10,375 bases of DNA from an uncultured Selenomonadales bacterium (GTDB taxonomy: Bacteria > Bacillota > Clostridia > Christensenellales > QALW01): NCBI GenBank assembly GCA_905200615.1, contig CAJKLB010000056.1:1-10375 (forward strand), read 5' to 3'. The position numbers and the translations under genes are program-made. This document shows, piece by piece, positions 7,375 through 10,375 of this stretch. Every line of letters starts with the position of its first letter. The stretch's first letter is position 1. The notes under the pieces were generated by a model. The model saw only the letters and a program-made list of their open reading frames with translations. It ran no database searches and had not been told where the DNA came from.

Positions 7375-9105
7375 CTAATTTCTGTAAAGTGATGCGTAAA
7401 TACCGCCTTTTTGCAGCAGTTGCTCATGCGTTCCCTCTTCGGCAATGCCTTCATCCGTAAGCACTAAGATGCGGTCCGCATTGCGTACAGTCGTCAGACG
7501 ATGCGCGATAGTAAGCGTAGTTCTTCCTTTGGAAAGCGCCTCCAGCGATTGCTGCACCAGCTGTTCGCTTTCATTATCCAACGCGCTGGTAGCTTCATCC
7601 AAGATTAAAATGGGCGGATTTTTCAAAAAAACCCGGGCAATGGAAATCCGCTGTTTTTGTCCGCCCGAAAGCTTCACCCCACGCTCGCCCACATAGGTAT
7701 CGTATCCGTCGGGCAAATTCATAATAAAATCATGCGCGCCGGCTAATTTAGCGGCCTGAATCACTTCCTGCAAATCGGCTCCGGGTAACCCGTATTCAAT
7801 ATTTTCCCTTACCGAGCCTGAAAACAGATAAACATCCTGCTGTACCATACCGATATTACGGCGAAGCGAACGCATCGTAACATCCGCGATGCTTTTTCCG
7901 TCAATAGTAATCCTGCCAGCCGTCAGCTCATAAAACCGGGGAATCAAATTACAAATCGTTGTCTTTCCGGAACCCGATGGACCTACAATCGCAATATTTT
8001 CTCCGCTTTTAATGGTAAGATTAATATCCGTCAAAATATTTTCCAAATGTTTTCCATAGGAAAACGAAACATTTTCAAAACAAATATCGCCCTTTACCCT
8101 CTCCAGTTTTTGAGCATGCGGTTTATCTTCAATATCCGGTTGAGTATCCATAATCTCGGCAAAACGCTCAATGCCCGTCATTCCGCGCTGAAACTGTTCC
8201 GCGAATTCTACAATTTTACGGATAGAAGCCAAAAGCGTGGAAACGTACAAAAGATACGCTACCAATACCGATACGTCGATTTGTCCGTTAATCAAAAAAA
8301 GCGCTCCGGCAACAATAATGACGATATACATAAAGCCTTCAAAGAATCTTGTAGAAGATTGAAATCCGGCCATATAATGATACACCTTTGTTTTTACCTT
8401 TAAAAAAGTTTTATTCCCGTGCTCAAACTTTTCAATTTCCTTTTCTTCATTGGCAAAGGATTTCACAACCCGCATGCCTAAAAGACTGTCCTCCACTTGT
8501 GAATTCAGTTCTCCCACCGTCTTTCTGGATTCCCGAAAGCCTTGCTTCATGCGCTTATTAAAAAACAGCAGCACAGCAAGCATAATGGGAAGAACCGCGA
8601 ACAGAATTAAGGTAAGAGGAATGCTGAAGGTGCAGAGAATAATAAAGGATGCCGCGATTTTAATACCCGCGATAAAGAATTCTTCCGGGCAGTGATGCGC
8701 AAATTCGGTAATATCGAACATATCGCTGGTAATACGCGACATTAACTGTCCTACCTTGGTGTTATCATAAAAATTAAAGGAGAGCTTCTCCAGGTGAGAA
8801 AAAAAGTCCGAGCGCATATCAGCTTCCAGCCGGGCGCCCATGATATGCCCCACTGACGCCATATAATAGTTGGCAAGGGTATCGATCAGCCTCAGCAGCA
8901 GATAGAACGCGCCTGCCCGCAAAACGAAGGCTACGGTCAGCAGCTCAGGAGTATCCGTGGCACGTCCTGTAATCTCCTTCACAATCAAGGGAAACACCAG
9001 TTCGCATATTGTGGTAGCGCAAGCGCACAACAGATCAAAAATAAGAATTCCGATATATGGCCTGTAATAAGGAAGGAATCGTTTAAACAGGGATTTTCTT
9101 TTCAT
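7375..9105 (-). CDS. ABC-type exporter half-transporter, fused membrane and ATPase domains (MsbA/BmrA-like)
   Basis: A 576-residue half-transporter that should work as a dimer (homodimer, or heterodimer with a partner outside the window) in the cytoplasmic membrane. Residues about 1-310 form the six-helix membrane domain (helices roughly at 17-42, 57-80, 142-162, 163-183, 255-273 and 277-297). The ATPase follows: Walker A GPSGSGKT (375-382), Q-loop VQQD (421-424), signature LSGGQ (479-483), Walker B ILILD (499-503) with catalytic E504, D-loop SALD (507-510), and switch His in IAHRL (H534). All ATPase residues are intact, so each site should be active. Substrate cannot be read; relatives export lipids, drugs or peptides. 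There is no N-terminal peptidase domain and no toxin or peptide gene nearby. The ATG follows an AAAGGTGA ribosome binding site. Promoter and a 5' hairpin precede the gene. The only neighbours in the same direction are a small membrane protein and mscL. Confidence 0.93.
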   Translation of the reverse strand: MKRKSLFKRFLPYYRPYIGILIFDLLCACATTICELVFPLIVKEITGRATDTPELLTVAFVLRAGAFYLLLRLIDTLANYYMASVGHIMGARLEADMRSDFFSHLEKLSFNFYDNTKVGQLMSRITSDMFDITEFAHHCPEEFFIAGIKIAASFIILCTFSIPLTLILFAVLPIMLAVLLFFNKRMKQGFRESRKTVGELNSQVEDSLLGMRVVKSFANEEKEIEKFEHGNKTFLKVKTKVYHYMAGFQSSTRFFEGFMYIVIIVAGALFLINGQIDVSVLVAYLLYVSTLLASIRKIVEFAEQFQRGMTGIERFAEIMDTQPDIEDKPHAQKLERVKGDICFENVSFSYGKHLENILTDINLTIKSGENIAIVGPSGSGKTTICNLIPRFYELTAGRITIDGKSIADVTMRSLRRNIGMVQQDVYLFSGSVRENIEYGLPGADLQEVIQAAKLAGAHDFIMNLPDGYDTYVGERGVKLSGGQKQRISIARVFLKNPPILILDEATSALDNESEQLVQQSLEALSKGRTTLTIAHRLTTVRNADRILVLTDEGIAEEGTHEQLLQKGGIYASLYRN

Positions 9106-9132
9106 AGGGTCACCTTTACGCGATAAAATCAG

Positions 9133-9169
9133 AAAGCCGATTCCGTACTTTTCAGTACAAAGCGGCTTT
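9133..9169 (-). other. Hairpin at the 5' end of the ABC transporter transcript
   Basis: On the minus strand, AAAGCCG pairs with CGGCTTT (plus 9163-9169 and 9133-9139), and inside it GTACT pairs with AGTAC closed by a GAAA tetraloop (plus 9145-9158). The pieces between can add U-G, U-G and U-A pairs, making an almost continuous hairpin. It begins about three bases after the predicted transcription start. A weak T-rich run (CTGATTTTAT) follows, so it could be an attenuator, a terminator for transcripts arriving from upstream, or a 5' stabilising structure. The pairing is seen; the role is inferred. Confidence 0.6.
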
Positions 9170-9178
9170 TATGATGGT

Positions 9179-9207
9179 ATTATAATGGGTTTTCAGTAAA
9201 AAGTAAA
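9179..9207 (-). promoter_or_regulatory. Sigma-A promoter of the ABC transporter gene
   Basis: On the minus strand, TTTACT (9202-9207, four of six consensus bases) is followed after 17 bases by a perfect TATAAT (9179-9184). It lies between the stop of the 109-residue membrane protein gene and the ABC transporter start, with a predicted transcription start near 9172 and a leader of about 67 bases that includes a hairpin. Confidence 0.7.
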
Positions 9208-9224
9208 GTAATTAACCCTTTCTT

Positions 9225-9554
9225 TTATAAAAAATAGTGATAAAAAATCAGATCCCCGTATTTCATCCAAAACGTATAAACAACGCCGCCGAAAAGTAAA
9301 ATTCGCAAGAAAACACACATAAGTACCGTAGTAACAATAACGCGGCATACTTTTCCTTCCTGAATTACTCTTTTCAATATTGCCGCGCAGGCAAGAAAAA
9401 CCATCAAAATAAAAAGCCACAGCAGCCAGCTCGGCGGCAAAACATCCTGAATTCCCCCGCCTGTTGCGCAAATGCCATAAGCGGCAAATATCGCGGTAAA
9501 CAATAGTCCTATACTCGTCAGAATAGGAATAAAATTGTGCTTTATAGAATTCAT
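9225..9554 (-). CDS. Small membrane protein with three predicted helices, function unknown
   Basis: I do not recognise this 109-residue protein. It is strongly hydrophobic with three likely membrane helices at about 9-30, 43-63 and 72-97. They are separated by a Gly/Pro-containing loop (31-42) and a short basic loop KRVIQEGKVCR (61-71). By the positive-inside rule the basic loop should be cytoplasmic. There are no catalytic-looking motifs. Reality as a gene is supported by an ATG with a GGGGGA ribosome binding site at good spacing, by its length between two real genes in the same direction, and by a protein-like helix pattern. It lies between mscL (94 bases upstream) and the ABC transporter (about 120 bases downstream, own promoter). 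No clear promoter of its own was found, so it may be read from mscL. An overlapping frame (9193-9471) was judged a shadow. Confidence 0.7.
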   Translation of the reverse strand: MNSIKHNFIPILTSIGLLFTAIFAAYGICATGGGIQDVLPPSWLLWLFILMVFLACAAILKRVIQEGKVCRVIVTTVLMCVFLRILLFGGVVYTFWMKYGDLIFYHYFL

Positions 9555-9599
9555 AAAAATTCCCCCTTTTCCGCTTTAGCCAAATGCGCTTGTTGAAAG

Positions 9600-9621
9600 A
9601 ATAAACGGCCGCCCGTTCATC
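9600..9621 (-). terminator. Possible weak terminator or processing hairpin after mscL
   Basis: A nine-pair hairpin (GATGAACGG with CCGTTTATT on the minus strand, allowing two G-U pairs) closed by GCGG lies 28 bases after the mscL stop. Only a short, imperfect T run (CTTTC) follows, so termination would be partial at best and some transcripts could continue into the 109-residue gene. Confidence 0.4.
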
Positions 9622-9648
9622 GCGGCAGATAATACAAACTTAAATTTT

Positions 9649-10086
9649 TCATGATTCCGCCGGTATTTCCTGAAGCGTTTCCTCTAACAACGAAGTACAA
9701 TGTGGACACCGCCGCGCCTCAATCGCGATTTCACTGCAGCAAAACGGACACTTCTTAGTGGTAATCTTTTTGGGCTCTTCTTTCTTTTTTCCTATGGACG
9801 CTAAAGCGTTTACTCCCTTAACAATTAAGAAAATAAGGAACGCCATAATCAAAAAATTCATAACGCCCGTAATAAACGCGCCGTATTTAATCTGCACATC
9901 AAACACCGTTAACGCCATATCGGATAAATCTTTTCCCTGTATCAAGCCGATAATAGGCGATATAATATTATCGATCAATGATTTTACTACATTCTGAAAC
10001 GCGCCGCCGATCATCACGCCTACAGCAAGATCCAGCACATTGCCGCGGTGGGCAAATTGCCTGAATTCTTTAAAAAACTTTTTCAT
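9649..10086 (-). CDS. mscL: Large-conductance mechanosensitive channel with C-terminal zinc ribbon
   Basis: MscL forms a homopentameric pore in the cytoplasmic membrane that opens under high membrane tension and releases solutes after osmotic down-shock. The protein has 145 residues. The start, FFKEFRQFAHRGNVLDLAVG (4-23), is the conserved amphipathic helix plus the beginning of TM1 (about 16-46). A short periplasmic loop follows (about 47-68, including KDLSDMALTVFD), then TM2 (about 69-92) and the charged KKKEEPKK stretch. Instead of the usual C-terminal helix bundle, the end carries a CxxC-x10-CxxC zinc ribbon (C113, C116, C127, C130, plus an extra C117). Similar tails are, to my knowledge, found in some Firmicutes MscL proteins. 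The start is an ATG with GGAG seven bases upstream. A promoter and a long leader hairpin lie upstream. A small membrane protein gene follows. Confidence 0.95.
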   Translation of the reverse strand: MKKFFKEFRQFAHRGNVLDLAVGVMIGGAFQNVVKSLIDNIISPIIGLIQGKDLSDMALTVFDVQIKYGAFITGVMNFLIMAFLIFLIVKGVNALASIGKKKEEPKKITTKKCPFCCSEIAIEARRCPHCTSLLEETLQEIPAES

Positions 10087-10109
10087 ACCATAACTCCGTT
10101 TCTTCTCTT

Positions 10110-10151
10110 ATGAACGGTATCCGGCGCGGCAACGAGCCGATAGCCGTTCAT
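10110..10151 (-). other. Long hairpin at the 5' end of the mscL transcript
   Basis: ATGAACGG (10110-10117) pairs with CCGTTCAT (10144-10151), TATC (10118-10121) with GATA (10139-10142), and GGC (10123-10125) with GCC (10136-10138). This gives 15 pairs with single-base bulges at 10122 and 10143 and a ten-base loop. On the minus strand it starts about two bases after the predicted transcription start and ends about 23 bases before the mscL ATG. No T run follows, so it is not a terminator. A stabilising or regulatory leader structure, or a protein-binding inverted repeat in DNA, are the options. Confidence 0.65.
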
Positions 10152-10159
10152 GTATAAAC

Positions 10160-10188
10160 AGTATATCGAATAAATCGACAAGATACAA
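10160..10188 (-). promoter_or_regulatory. Likely promoter of mscL
   Basis: On the minus strand, TATACT (10160-10165, five of six consensus bases) is preceded after 17 bases by TTGTAT (10183-10188, only three of six). The predicted start near 10153 leaves a leader of about 67 bases. An alternative -35, TTGTCG, overlaps but pairs with a poorer -10. Confidence 0.5.
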
Positions 10189-10242
10189 GTGTTTTTTTTA
10201 AATTTTGACGCCGTGCTTAACACAATATCAAAACAGTAAAGG

Positions 10243-10270
10243 TTTCGCCCGCCTTTTACAAAAGCCGGTG
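10243..10270. repeat. Palindromic intergenic repeat, copy 1
   Basis: A 28-base unit with core CCTTTTACAAAAG matches the copy at 10334-10361 at 25 of 28 positions. The core is an inverted repeat (CCTTTT, AC, then AAAAG and a GC-rich end), so it can form a hairpin on either strand. Such units are typical of small dispersed repeats of the REP or MITE-remnant kind. Confidence 0.65.
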
Positions 10271-10333
10271 AAGCACAAAAACCCGGCTTACTCGCCAAAG
10301 AGGGGGCAAACTTTAAAATCCACACAATAAAGT

Positions 10334-10361
10334 TTTCGTCCACCTTTTACAAAAGGCGGTG
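10334..10361. repeat. Palindromic intergenic repeat, copy 2
   Basis: The second copy of the unit, in the same orientation, 91 bases from the first. Its arms are better preserved: CCACCTTTT and AAAAGGCGG pair with one mismatch around a central AC. It is followed by a G-rich run (GGTGGGGGTACCGGGGGA) to the window end. Confidence 0.65.
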
Positions 10362-10375
10362 GGGGTACCGGGGGA

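Larger units (their letters stand above)
10190..10375. other. Non-coding stretch with palindromic repeats at the right edge
   Basis: No convincing gene is present. The stretch holds a T/A run, two copies of a palindromic repeat (listed separately), and a further hairpin AAGCCGG (10262-10268) with CCGGCTT (10283-10289) whose left arm belongs to the first repeat copy. It looks like a repeat-bearing intergenic region upstream of mscL that continues beyond the window. Confidence 0.6.

Noticed and set aside
9193..9471. A 92-codon minus-strand frame overlapping the 109-residue membrane protein.
   Set aside because: It starts inside the other gene without a good ribosome binding site, runs across the ABC promoter -35, and lacks the clean helix pattern.
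7375..10086. ABC exporter, small membrane protein and mscL as a bacteriocin or lantibiotic export cassette.
   Set aside because: No precursor peptide, no peptidase domain on the transporter, no modification or immunity gene; the ABC gene has its own promoter.
10083..10343. An 86-codon minus-strand frame upstream of mscL.
   Set aside because: It overlaps the mscL start, runs through the mscL promoter, the leader hairpin and a palindromic repeat, has low-complexity repeat-derived composition and no ribosome binding site that I can defend.
10243..10361. The repeat pair as a small CRISPR array.
   Set aside because: Only two copies, strongly self-palindromic with 63 bases between, spacer itself contains a hairpin, and no cas genes are in the window.

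Overview
The window is ordinary chromosomal housekeeping sequence of a Gram-positive, low-to-moderate-GC bacterium, most likely a Clostridia-type Firmicute. The signs are a T-box leader in front of pheST, strong AGGAGG-type ribosome binding sites, extended -10 promoters (TGC then TACACT or TACAAT), a DUF1540-type cysteine-rich protein, and a MscL channel ending in a zinc ribbon. No genus can be named from the sequence alone. I see no transposase, integrase, phage gene, tRNA, rRNA or CRISPR array, and codon use looks uniform across the genes.

Left block, minus strand (1-3056): an SGNH/GDSL hydrolase is followed by greA and then lysS, whose 3' end runs off the window at base 1. The SGNH gene has its own extended -10 promoter. 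A perfect-consensus sigma-A promoter (TTGACA, 17-base spacer, TATAAT) overlaps the SGNH stop codon and drives greA-lysS. That pair couples rescue of stalled RNA polymerase with charging of tRNA-Lys.

Middle block, plus strand (3199-7325): a small protein with 13 cysteines and two DUF1540-like halves comes first. Then comes the phenylalanyl-tRNA synthetase operon pheS-pheT. The operon has a sigma-A promoter and a complete T-box leader with a readable UUC (Phe) specifier, loop E elements, a UGGU tRNA-acceptor bulge and a leader terminator. It ends at a strong, probably bidirectional hairpin terminator shared with the convergent ABC transporter gene.

Right block, minus strand (7375-10375): mscL comes first in transcription order, then an unrecognised 109-residue three-helix membrane protein, then an MsbA/BmrA-type ABC half-exporter. 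Both the ABC gene and mscL have a recognisable promoter, and in both the predicted transcript begins almost directly with a long hairpin. The far right (10190-10375) is non-coding and carries two copies of a palindromic repeat 91 bases apart.

I did not find a convincing new biological system. The items most worth a second look are the zinc-ribbon MscL, the two 5'-terminal leader hairpins, the repeat pair at the right edge, and the DUF1540 gene sitting directly upstream of the T-box.
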